Below, in pieces: positions 1 to 5,864 of a stretch of DNA of 11,976 bases. Source of the DNA: Candidatus Omnitrophota bacterium (GTDB lineage: Bacteria > Omnitrophota > Gorgyraeia > Gygaellales > Profunditerraquicolaceae); NCBI GenBank assembly GCA_018814745.1, contig JAHIZC010000089.1:1-11976 (forward strand), given 5' to 3'. How positions within the stretch are numbered: the stretch's first letter is position 1; the number at the start of each line of letters is the position of its first letter. The translations under genes and the position numbers were made by a program. The notes beneath the pieces are model-generated. The model searched no databases. It saw only the letters and a list, made by a program, of their open reading frames with translations, and was not told the DNA's origin.

Positions 1-1
1 G

Positions 2-745
2 GGAAAGGTAGATTATTTTACTTTAAGAAAATACCTCGCTACTTTAAAAGAAAAGAGCCTAAAGAACCGCACGGTTAACCGGCATCTTTCCAGCCTGCGC
101 AGTTTTTTTAGATTCTTGACCCGCGACGGATATATAAAGACCAACCCGATATTAATCCTTTCCAGTCCTAAACTAGAGAAGCATCTCCCCCAGTTTTTAA
201 CCGAGGAAGAGGTAACCAGGTTAATCGAATCCGTTTTTCCTAAGGATCAAAAAGACATCTCTAGCCTGCGCGATAGAGCTATCTTAGAGACATTTTATTC
301 TACGGGCCTGAGGATCTCTGAATTGGTTGGTTTGAATGCTGATGATATGGATTTTATCGGCGGAATAATCAAAGTCAAAGGTAAAGGTAAGAAGGAGAGG
401 GTGGTTCCTATAGGTGAGATAGCAATAAATTCCATCAGGAAATATATCGATAAGAGAAAGAAACAAAGTGAGGTGGTTTTCTTAAATAGAAGTAACAGGC
501 GCATAACGTCAAGGGGTGTGAGAAATATCGTCTCCAAATACCTCAAAAGAACTCGGATGAAAGCAGGCGTATCCGCCCATACATTAAGGCATTCATTCGC
601 CACACATCTTCTTAACCGAGGAGCGGATCTTAGGACGGTTCAAGAGCTCTTAGGGCACGCTAATCTTTCTTCTACTCAGATATATACACATCTTACTACC
701 GATAGATTAAAGAGTGTTTATGATAAGTCGCATCCGCGGGCGTAG
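2..745 (+). CDS. xerC: Tyrosine recombinase XerC-like, 5' end cut off by the window
   Basis: Site-specific tyrosine recombinase; XerC/XerD enzymes resolve chromosome dimers at dif. The reading frame is open to the window edge, so the true start lies upstream and about 50 of the usual 300 residues are missing. The visible part begins in the N-terminal core-binding (SAM-like) domain, with NRHLSSLRSFFRFL near residues 34-47. The catalytic domain has the full set of active-site residues (fragment numbering): Arg104 in STGLRISEL, Lys128 in GKGKKER, His193 and Arg196 in HTLRHSFATHLL, His219 in LGHAN, and nucleophile Tyr228 in TQIYTH. The C-terminus YDKSHPRA resembles XerC more than XerD. ATG- or TTG-type starts inside the frame, such as TTG at 116, are internal because homology continues upstream. 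No attachment site or phage gene is visible, so a housekeeping XerC is more likely than a mobile integrase, but XerD or another Xer paralogue cannot be excluded. Confidence 0.88.
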   Translation, partial: GKVDYFTLRKYLATLKEKSLKNRTVNRHLSSLRSFFRFLTRDGYIKTNPILILSSPKLEKHLPQFLTEEEVTRLIESVFPKDQKDISSLRDRAILETFYSTGLRISELVGLNADDMDFIGGIIKVKGKGKKERVVPIGEIAINSIRKYIDKRKKQSEVVFLNRSNRRITSRGVRNIVSKYLKRTRMKAGVSAHTLRHSFATHLLNRGADLRTVQELLGHANLSSTQIYTHLTTDRLKSVYDKSHPRA

Positions 746-749
746 AATA

Positions 750-777
750 GCGTAAAGTGTAAAGCGTAAAGTGTAAA
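750..777. repeat. Heptamer tandem repeat (perfect 14-nt duplication) before waaA
   Basis: Four 7-nt units alternate GCGTAAA, GTGTAAA, GCGTAAA, GTGTAAA, making a perfect tandem duplication of the 14-mer GCGTAAAGTGTAAA. The tract starts 5 nt after the xerC stop and ends 6 nt before the waaA ATG, so it occupies the ribosome-binding region of waaA, where no clear Shine-Dalgarno sequence is seen. Gain or loss of units would change the spacing in front of waaA. Its 2 x 14-nt structure matches the flanks of the three palindromic elements elsewhere in the window, but it has no palindrome. Confidence 0.9.
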
Positions 778-783
778 GTTAAG

Positions 784-2049
784 ATGTTTATAATTTATGA
801 TTTAATATTTTTATTAGCTTCTTTAATTTACCTGCCGGTATATCTCTTTAAGAAAAAAATACACCCCGGTTTCTTACGAAGATTAGGCGCATTGCCCGGA
901 TTCCTAGATTTAGGCAGGCCAATCTGGATACACGCGGTGAGCGTAGGAGAAGCAATGGCAGTAAGGGGCTTGATAGAAGGATTAAAGTCTGCCTACCCGC
1001 AAAAGAAAATCGTTATCTCTACGGTAACCGCTAGCGGAAATAAAATTGCCAGAAGCATAGCGGGAGCGGATGATTTCGTAACTTACCTTCCTTTAGATTT
1101 AAGTTTTATCGTAAGAAGGGTGATTGATAGAATTAATCCCTTGATCTTTATTGTTGCCGAGACTGAAATCTGGCCTAATTTGATCTCATATCTGGCGAAA
1201 AAAAATATTCCGATGATTACCGTAAACGGAAGAATATCTGATCAATCCTTTAAGGGGTATTCTCTGGCAAAGCCAATGCTTGGGCCGATATTGGCAAAGG
1301 TGGATCTTTTTTGCGTACAGACTGAGCGTGATGCCCAAAGATTAAAACGATTAGGGGTGAAGAATGATAGGCTTAAGATAACCGGTAATATGAAATTTGA
1401 TTCTCAGGTATTGAAAGAGGAGGGGTTTAGTGCAGCTAGATACCGTACGAATTTATCTTTGAGAGCGGAAGATAAATTACTGGTTTTTGGTTCAACTCAT
1501 CCCGGGGAAGATGAGATTGCTTTAGGTTGTTACAAATCGCTTTTAACTGATTTTCCTAATTTAAAACTACTGATCGCTCCCCGTCATCCGCAAAGATGTA
1601 GTGATCTAGCGAAAATCGTATCACGTTTCGGATTTCGCAGCGTACTACTTTCTCACTCAAAGGGGGAATGTCCTAGCTGTATTACTACAGCGGTATTTAT
1701 TCTTGATACTGTCGGAGAATTGGTTTATTATTATAGTGTTGCTGATATTGTATTTGTAGGAGGAAGTTTGACTAAGGCAGGGGGGCATAATATCTTAGAG
1801 CCCGCCGCTTTGGGCAAGCCGGTGCTCTTTGGCCCTGAGATGTCCAATTTCAGGGATATCGCTGATCTCTTTTTAAATAATCAAGCTGCTCTCTTAGTGA
1901 ACAATCAGGAAGAGCTTCGGGGGGAGATAGCCGGTTTACTTAATCATCCTGAGCAGTGCATTGATTTATCGAGACGAGCAAAGGAGATCATTTCAAAGAA
2001 TCAGGGTGCGGTAAAAAGGAGCTTAGAGTATATAAAAAAATTTGTTTAA
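784..2049 (+). CDS. waaA: 3-deoxy-D-manno-octulosonic acid (Kdo) transferase
   Basis: Transfers Kdo from CMP-Kdo to the lipid A precursor at the inner face of the cytoplasmic membrane (GT30, GT-B fold). The 421 residues match the family length (about 425). An N-terminal hydrophobic segment (about residues 3-22) is the usual membrane anchor, followed by basic KKK. Family motifs seen: HAVSVGE with Glu56 at the position of the catalytic base, ETEIWPNLI, NGRISDQSFKGY, GSTHPGE, APRHPQR, and the C-terminal FVGGSLTKAGGHNILEPA for CMP-Kdo binding. The ATG at 784 is chosen because the anchor starts there. No strong Shine-Dalgarno sequence is visible; the heptamer tract occupies that space. The gene is separated from lpxK and lpxL by about 750 bases but belongs to the same pathway. 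Whether it adds one or more Kdo residues cannot be read from the sequence. Confidence 0.95.
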   Translation: MFIIYDLIFLLASLIYLPVYLFKKKIHPGFLRRLGALPGFLDLGRPIWIHAVSVGEAMAVRGLIEGLKSAYPQKKIVISTVTASGNKIARSIAGADDFVTYLPLDLSFIVRRVIDRINPLIFIVAETEIWPNLISYLAKKNIPMITVNGRISDQSFKGYSLAKPMLGPILAKVDLFCVQTERDAQRLKRLGVKNDRLKITGNMKFDSQVLKEEGFSAARYRTNLSLRAEDKLLVFGSTHPGEDEIALGCYKSLLTDFPNLKLLIAPRHPQRCSDLAKIVSRFGFRSVLLSHSKGECPSCITTAVFILDTVGELVYYYSVADIVFVGGSLTKAGGHNILEPAALGKPVLFGPEMSNFRDIADLFLNNQAALLVNNQEELRGEIAGLLNHPEQCIDLSRRAKEIISKNQGAVKRSLEYIKKFV

Positions 2050-2056
2050 TAAGTAG

Positions 2057-2257
2057 CCGTATCAATCCAGGGCAGAGACCCTAGAAGTTGAGACGCAAGT
2101 TTCCAGGCTTCCCGATAAACAGGTGCAACGTCAGATTTACCCCGGTATAGGGGTAGAATTTCTTGATATTTCTACCTTCCTACAGCAGAAAATAGTAGAT
2201 TTCGTAGAAAGAAACCTTCCTTCTTTGGCTGCAGAACAGCTAAGACATCATATTTAA
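2057..2257 (+). pseudogene. Probable remnant of a PilZ-domain protein (C-terminal part)
   Basis: The frame is open from just after a TAG at 2054-2056 to TAA at 2255-2257 (66 codons) and has no ATG; the first usable start would be GTG at 2123, giving 44 residues. The segment ETQVSRLP, then YPGIGVEFLDIS, then QQKIVDFVERNL looks like the last beta-strands and C-terminal helix of a PilZ domain, a c-di-GMP-binding fold where G-x-GVEF-D-S is typical. The N-terminal RxxxR and DxSxxG c-di-GMP-binding motifs are absent, and the frame upstream runs into waaA. I infer that a deletion or rearrangement behind waaA left this piece. It could instead be a short expressed GTG-start ORF. The family call rests on pattern recognition of a short stretch. 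Confidence 0.45.
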
Positions 2258-2322
2258 TCTCAAACCATCAGAATTTCCGTATCCCATTGTGTTTTAAAGG
2301 CTTTATTCTCTAATAAAATCTA

Positions 2323-2351
2323 TTGCCACCACCTATTTCTTGTGATAATAT
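2323..2351 (+). promoter_or_regulatory. Sigma70-type promoter for the yjbQ-lpxK-LPS operon
   Basis: TTGCCA (2323-2328) and TAATAT (2346-2351) are separated by an optimal 17 nt, and TGTGA directly before the -10 box could add an extended -10 contact. Transcription would start near 2358, leaving a leader of only about 20 nt before the yjbQ ATG at 2377. No later gap in the window is long enough for another obvious promoter, so this one may drive everything to the window end. Confidence 0.6.
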
Positions 2352-2376
2352 ACTATTTTTGGCCAGCTAAATTCCG

Positions 2377-2796
2377 ATGAAGATAATCAACCAGACTTTA
2401 AAGCTTAATACAGAAGGTAATCCTGACTTAGTGGATATAACCGATCGCTTAGTACGGAAGCTTGAGGATTCAAAGTTAAAAAGAGGCAATCTTACGGTTT
2501 TCGTAATCGGGTCTACCGCAGGGATTACTACCTTTGAATATGAGCCGGGCATGATCCAGGATATCACTGAGCTATATGAGAAGCTTATCCCCAGGGGCAA
2601 AGATTACCACCATGACCAAACCTGGGGTGATGCCAACGGCTTCAGCCACCTGAGAGCCGCAATAACTAATCCCTCTCTAACGATTCCTTTTGAAGATGGG
2701 AAACTTTTACTTGGGACTTGGCAGCAGGTGGTCCTGGCGGAGTTCGATAACCGTCCGAGGAATCGTCAAATCGTTGTTCAGATAATCGGCGAGTAA
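2377..2796 (+). CDS. yjbQ: YjbQ / UPF0047 family protein
   Basis: A small (139 aa) single-domain protein of the YjbQ family (UPF0047, TIGR00149). Some members have secondary thiamine-phosphate synthase activity, but the main cellular role is not settled. The family pattern is complete: GSTAGITTFEYEPG, D-ITELYEKLIP, YHHDQTWGDANGFSHLRAA (the His/Asp cluster expected around the active site), PSLTIPFEDGKLLLGTWQQVVLAEFDNRPR and a final VVQIIGE. The GSTA...EYEPG form, rather than HTTAA...NE as in E. coli YjbQ, resembles the subfamily common in archaea and some deep-branching bacteria. The ATG at 2377 lies about 20 nt after the likely transcription start, with no clear Shine-Dalgarno sequence. The gene ends one base before the lpxK ATG, so the two are probably translationally coupled although no functional link to lipid A is evident. 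Confidence 0.9.
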   Translation: MKIINQTLKLNTEGNPDLVDITDRLVRKLEDSKLKRGNLTVFVIGSTAGITTFEYEPGMIQDITELYEKLIPRGKDYHHDQTWGDANGFSHLRAAITNPSLTIPFEDGKLLLGTWQQVVLAEFDNRPRNRQIVVQIIGE

Positions 2797-2797
2797 G

Positions 2798-3889
2798 ATG
2801 AAGGAATATCTTTATAATTTGGTTACAGATAGGTCAAGGGGATTCATCCCCGGTATCTTGAAGCTCTTTTTATTCATACTCTCGCTTCTCTACGGCCTAA
2901 TCATCAGATTCTTAATTTTTTTTTATTGCCTCAAACCAGCCAGGTTAGGTGTCAGGGTGATCAGTGTAGGCAATATTACTTTAGGGGGCACAGGGAAGAC
3001 TTCTCTGGTTGAGTATGTTGCTAAGTACTTAAAACAAAAAGGACATAAGGTAGCGATATTATCCAGAGGCTATAAAAGAAAAATTACGAGCAACGAGCAA
3101 CCCCGCCTGCCGGACGGGCAGGGAGCAGCGAGCAACGAGACAATGGGTGATGAAGCGTATATGCTGAGCATAAAATTGGATCGTACGCCGGTAATCGTGG
3201 ATGCAGATAGAATCAGAGGGGCAAGAAAAGCAATTAAGGATTACTCTGCGGACACACTTATTCTGGATGATGGATTTCAGCAGTGGAGGGTAGGTAAAGA
3301 TTTAGAGATCGTGACAATAGATGCTGCGAATCCTTTTGGTAATCGGCAGATGATCCCACGGGGAATATTGCGTGAACCTTTATCTTCCCTTAAGCGCGCA
3401 GATATCTTTGTTTTGACTAAGACTAACCTCAACCCTGCTACGGAAGGCCTGAAGAATCTATTAAAATCGCTCAATCCTAAAGCGCAGGTTTTTGAATCTG
3501 TACATCAAGCAGTTTGTTTCTATCAATTAGGCCGGGATAGAGGATCGATTAATAGAGAGAGCTTTAGGGGAAAGAGTGCAGTTTTGTTCTCCGGCATAGG
3601 CGATCCAGGATCCTTTGAAGAATTGGTCAAAACAATGGGTATTAAAGTCGGCTTATCGATTAGATTCCCCGACCACCATAATTACTCTCAAAAAGATATT
3701 CAAGGAGTAATTGCTTGTTCGCGAGAGAAGAGAATAGATACGATTATTACTACAGAGAAGGATGCGGCCAGGTTAGGTAACTTAGCTATTGACGATCCGC
3801 AGGCAGAGATTATGGTTTTAAGGATTGAACTTAAATTTAACAAGGATGAAGAATTTCATAATCGATTACTCAAGTTATCTGTTTTTTAA
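2798..3889 (+). CDS. lpxK: Tetraacyldisaccharide 4'-kinase
   Basis: Phosphorylates the 4' position of the tetraacyldisaccharide 1-phosphate precursor to give lipid IVA at the inner-membrane surface. At 363 residues it is longer than typical (about 330). A hydrophobic N-terminal segment (about residues 20-46) anchors it. Walker A is GGTGKTS with Lys67 and Thr68. Further motifs are ILSRGYKR, GDEAY (Asp119), VIVDADRIRGA, the Walker B-like LILDDGFQQW (Asp157-Asp158), NPFGNRQMIPRGILREP, FSGIGDPGSFE, FPDHHNY (His293, His294) and TTEKDAARL. Between the RGY and GDE motifs, about residues 97-114 are encoded by a palindromic repeat element lying in a loop that is variable in the family, so activity is probably kept. 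ATG 2798 follows the yjbQ stop by one base. The end overlaps the downstream acyltransferase by 44 nt. Confidence 0.95.
   Translation: MKEYLYNLVTDRSRGFIPGILKLFLFILSLLYGLIIRFLIFFYCLKPARLGVRVISVGNITLGGTGKTSLVEYVAKYLKQKGHKVAILSRGYKRKITSNEQPRLPDGQGAASNETMGDEAYMLSIKLDRTPVIVDADRIRGARKAIKDYSADTLILDDGFQQWRVGKDLEIVTIDAANPFGNRQMIPRGILREPLSSLKRADIFVLTKTNLNPATEGLKNLLKSLNPKAQVFESVHQAVCFYQLGRDRGSINRESFRGKSAVLFSGIGDPGSFEELVKTMGIKVGLSIRFPDHHNYSQKDIQGVIACSREKRIDTIITTEKDAARLGNLAIDDPQAEIMVLRIELKFNKDEEFHNRLLKLSVF
3088..3136. repeat. Palindromic repeat element inside lpxK
   Basis: A 21-nt GC-rich core (3102-3122) contains a CCTGCC / GGCAGG stem (3106-3111 with 3117-3122, 5-nt loop). It sits between two 14-nt direct repeats, GAGCAACGAGCAAC (3088-3101) and GAGCAGCGAGCAAC (3123-3136), which match at 13 of 14 positions. 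Each 14-mer is itself two heptamers. The core is read in frame as PRLPDGQG. The core looks like a slightly decayed copy of the perfect palindrome at 8488-8507. Confidence 0.85.
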
Positions 3890-5813
3890 GACCCTCGCCC
3901 CGCTGATCAGGATCTTTCCGGTAAGGTTTGGGTATTTTCTCGGTGCTAGGATGGGGGATATATTCTACTATGCTGATTTTAAACATAGAGCTATCGCCTA
4001 CTCTAATATTAAAGTCGCTTTGGGTAATAAATTGGCCCCTGCGCAACTCAGGAAGATTACTCGTAACTTCTACCGCGTTTTCGGTCAGAATCTAATAGAC
4101 ATTCTTCTGATCCCAAAATTCAATCAAGAGTTTTTGGATGAATATATAAATATCGAAGGCCTGGATAATGTCTTTCATGCCTTTAAGAAAGGCAGGGGGG
4201 TGATTATAGCTTCGGTGCATGCGGGCAGCTGGGAGCTCTCTAACATCATTTCTGCAAACCTGGGTTTTCCTTTCAGTGTTCTAGTCCGCGAGTTACGATT
4301 ACCGCGTTTAAACAAACTCCTGAATTCTTATCGCCTGGAGAAAGGCTGCAGGCTGATTAAGAGAAGAAATCAGACCAGATTTTTATTAGAGACGCTTAAT
4401 AATAATGAAGCTATCGGTATGACCGTAGATCAGGGCGGTAAAAAAGGAGCTTTGGTCAAATTTTTTGGTAGGAATGCTTCGATGAGTACCGGAGCTGTGC
4501 GGATAGCTTTAAAATACGGCGTAGCTTTAGTGCCCTGTTTTTTTACGCGTGTCAAAGGGGCTAAGATTAAGATTTTCGTCGAACCCCCCTTTGAAATCAA
4601 AAAGACCGGCGATCAAGAAAAAGATTTGCGTGAAAATCTCCAGAGATTGATTATGGTATTCGAAAAATATATCGCCAAATATCCGCAGGAGTATCTCTGG
4701 AGTAATAAGATCTACAAACACAGCGATCAGAAAAATATCCTTCTCTTAACAGATGACAAAGCCGGGCACGTCAGGCAGGCACAAGCCGTAGCTAGGATGG
4801 TGAGTAGTCATTATAAAGAACAGGGTTTTGATACAAAGATAGAAAGCAAGGAAGTTAAATTCAAAAGCAGGCTCTCGAGAGTATCATTGATATTCAACAG
4901 TTTTTTCTCCGGTAAATTTGGCTGTCAGGGTTGTCTTTGGTGCGTAAGTAAGGCTTTAAATAAGGAAGCATATAAGTTTCTAATTAGTTGTAACCCGGAT
5001 GTAGTAATCTCCTGCGGCTCTAATCTTGCAGGCCTTAATTATCTGCTGGCACGCCAGAATCTGGCCAGATCTATAGTCATAATGCGGCCTTCTATATTAG
5101 GTGTGGGGAGATTCGATCTGGTAGTAATACCCAGACACGATAACCCGCTAAAGAGGAAGAATGTTGTCATAACCGAGGGGGCGCCTAATTTAATAGATGA
5201 CGATTATTTAAAAGAGCAATCTCAAAGGTTAAGGCAGCTTTCAGCTCTCCCTGCCTGGCCGGCAGGCAGGAGCTCTCAGCTCTCAGCTTTATCTATAGGA
5301 TTATTAATTGGAGGGGATGCAAAAAACTTCAGATTACAAGAAGATACAATACGTACGGTGATAAAAGAGATAAAGACTGTGTCGGGAAAATTTAAAGACG
5401 ATATTTTAATTACTACTTCCCGGCGTACATCAAGAAAAATCGAGAATATGATAAAACAAGAATTTAAAGATTATGATCACTGTAAACTATTGATTATTGC
5501 TAATGAAAGGAATATCCCGGAAACAGTGGGAGGTATACTGGGTTTGAGTGAGATCGTCATTATTTCTCCGGAGAGTATATCGATGATCTCAGAGGCAGTA
5601 ACCAGTAAGCGGCATGTTTTTGTTTTTAGCGCGAAGGGCTTGGGGATTAAACATCAGAAGTTCATTGATAATTTTGTCAAACGGAAATACATACATTTGA
5701 GCGAACCATCTAAGCTGGCTGAGAAGATAGAAGATCTCTGGCTGAATAAAAAGGCAGTACATGCTTTAGATGACAATGCTTTAATTATACAGGCGATTAA
5801 AAAGATACTCTAA
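3846..5813 (+). CDS. Lipid A acyltransferase (LpxL/HtrB family) fused to an ELM1-family domain
   Basis: A 655-residue two-domain protein. Residues 1 to about 292 are an LpxL/LpxM-type lysophospholipid acyltransferase, which adds a secondary acyl chain to Kdo-lipid A. It shows the N-terminal membrane-associated helix, SVHAGSWELSN with the HX4E catalytic pair His125/Glu130, MTVDQGG, STGAVRIALKYGVALVPCFF and the closing YPQEYLWSNKIYK. From residue 297 an ELM1/GtrOC1-type domain (PF06258) follows: LLLTDDKAGHVRQAQAVA, VVIPRHDNP, EGAPNL, LLIGGDAKNF, ITTSRRTSRKI and SPESISMISEAV. Bacterial members are predicted GT-B-like glycosyltransferases; the substrate is unknown. A palindromic element is translated at about residues 464-480, just before LLIGGD. 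ATG 3846 is preferred because the N-terminal helix fits the family from there; TTG at 3825 would add seven residues. It overlaps lpxK by 44 nt. Confidence 0.85.
   Translation: MKNFIIDYSSYLFFKTLAPLIRIFPVRFGYFLGARMGDIFYYADFKHRAIAYSNIKVALGNKLAPAQLRKITRNFYRVFGQNLIDILLIPKFNQEFLDEYINIEGLDNVFHAFKKGRGVIIASVHAGSWELSNIISANLGFPFSVLVRELRLPRLNKLLNSYRLEKGCRLIKRRNQTRFLLETLNNNEAIGMTVDQGGKKGALVKFFGRNASMSTGAVRIALKYGVALVPCFFTRVKGAKIKIFVEPPFEIKKTGDQEKDLRENLQRLIMVFEKYIAKYPQEYLWSNKIYKHSDQKNILLLTDDKAGHVRQAQAVARMVSSHYKEQGFDTKIESKEVKFKSRLSRVSLIFNSFFSGKFGCQGCLWCVSKALNKEAYKFLISCNPDVVISCGSNLAGLNYLLARQNLARSIVIMRPSILGVGRFDLVVIPRHDNPLKRKNVVITEGAPNLIDDDYLKEQSQRLRQLSALPAWPAGRSSQLSALSIGLLIGGDAKNFRLQEDTIRTVIKEIKTVSGKFKDDILITTSRRTSRKIENMIKQEFKDYDHCKLLIIANERNIPETVGGILGLSEIVIISPESISMISEAVTSKRHVFVFSAKGLGIKHQKFIDNFVKRKYIHLSEPSKLAEKIEDLWLNKKAVHALDDNALIIQAIKKIL
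5236..5284. repeat. Palindromic repeat element inside the ELM1 domain
   Basis: The 21-nt core (5250-5270) forms an 8-bp stem, CCTGCCTG with CAGGCAGG, around a 5-nt loop. It is bracketed by 14-nt direct repeats AGCTTTCAGCTCTC (5236-5249) and AGCTCTCAGCTCTC (5271-5284), identical at 13 of 14 positions and each made of two heptamers; a further partial unit follows to 5290. It is read in frame as LPAWPAGR inside SQLSALS-like repeats. Confidence 0.9.
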
Positions 5814-5860
5814 TGAACCCGTTAGAAACATATTATAACGGGGCAAAGGGAGGTTTCTAA
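5813..5860 (+). other. 15-codon mini-ORF between lpxL-ELM1 and the GT4-GT9 gene
   Basis: An ATG overlaps the last base of the preceding TAA stop and reads MNPLETYYNGAKGGF before TAA at 5858-5860, four bases before the GTG start of the next gene. It could couple translation across the gap or act as a leader peptide, or it may be chance. No protein similarity is recognised. Confidence 0.25.
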
Positions 5861-5862
5861 CG
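5820..5862 (+). promoter_or_regulatory. 10-bp inverted repeat enclosing the ribosome-binding site of the GT4-GT9 gene
   Basis: CGTTAGAAAC (5820-5829) and GTTTCTAACG (5853-5862) are perfect reverse complements separated by 23 nt. The Shine-Dalgarno-like AAGGGAGG (5846-5853) lies in the loop and touches the stem, and the GTG start at 5865 begins two bases after the stem. In RNA this hairpin could affect initiation. There is no T-run after it, so it is not a simple rho-independent terminator. A DNA operator is the other possibility. Confidence 0.5.
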
Positions 5863-5864
5863 AG

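Larger units (their letters stand above)
2050..2376. other. Intergenic stretch between waaA and yjbQ
   Basis: These 327 bases hold a start-less PilZ-like fragment in the first two thirds and a promoter just before yjbQ. Between about 2258 and 2322 the DNA is AT-rich and I see no gene, RNA or clear terminator. A weaker promoter-like pair (TTGTGT at 2287, TAATAA at 2311, 18-nt spacer) lies there but is less convincing than the downstream one. Confidence 0.6.

Noticed and set aside
2..745. Tyrosine recombinase as integrase of a mobile element or integron
   Set aside because: The C-terminus is XerC-like and there are no attachment sites, cassettes, phage genes or tRNA nearby. The truncation is only the window edge.
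750..777. Heptamer tract as the start of a CRISPR array
   Set aside because: Units are 7 nt with no spacers, and no cas genes are present.
2069..2082. AGGG...CCCT small inverted repeat after waaA as a terminator
   Set aside because: The stem is only four base pairs and no T-run follows it.
3825..3845. TTG start for the LpxL-ELM1 protein
   Set aside because: It adds seven residues with no family similarity; the ATG at 3846 gives the expected N-terminal helix. It cannot be fully excluded.
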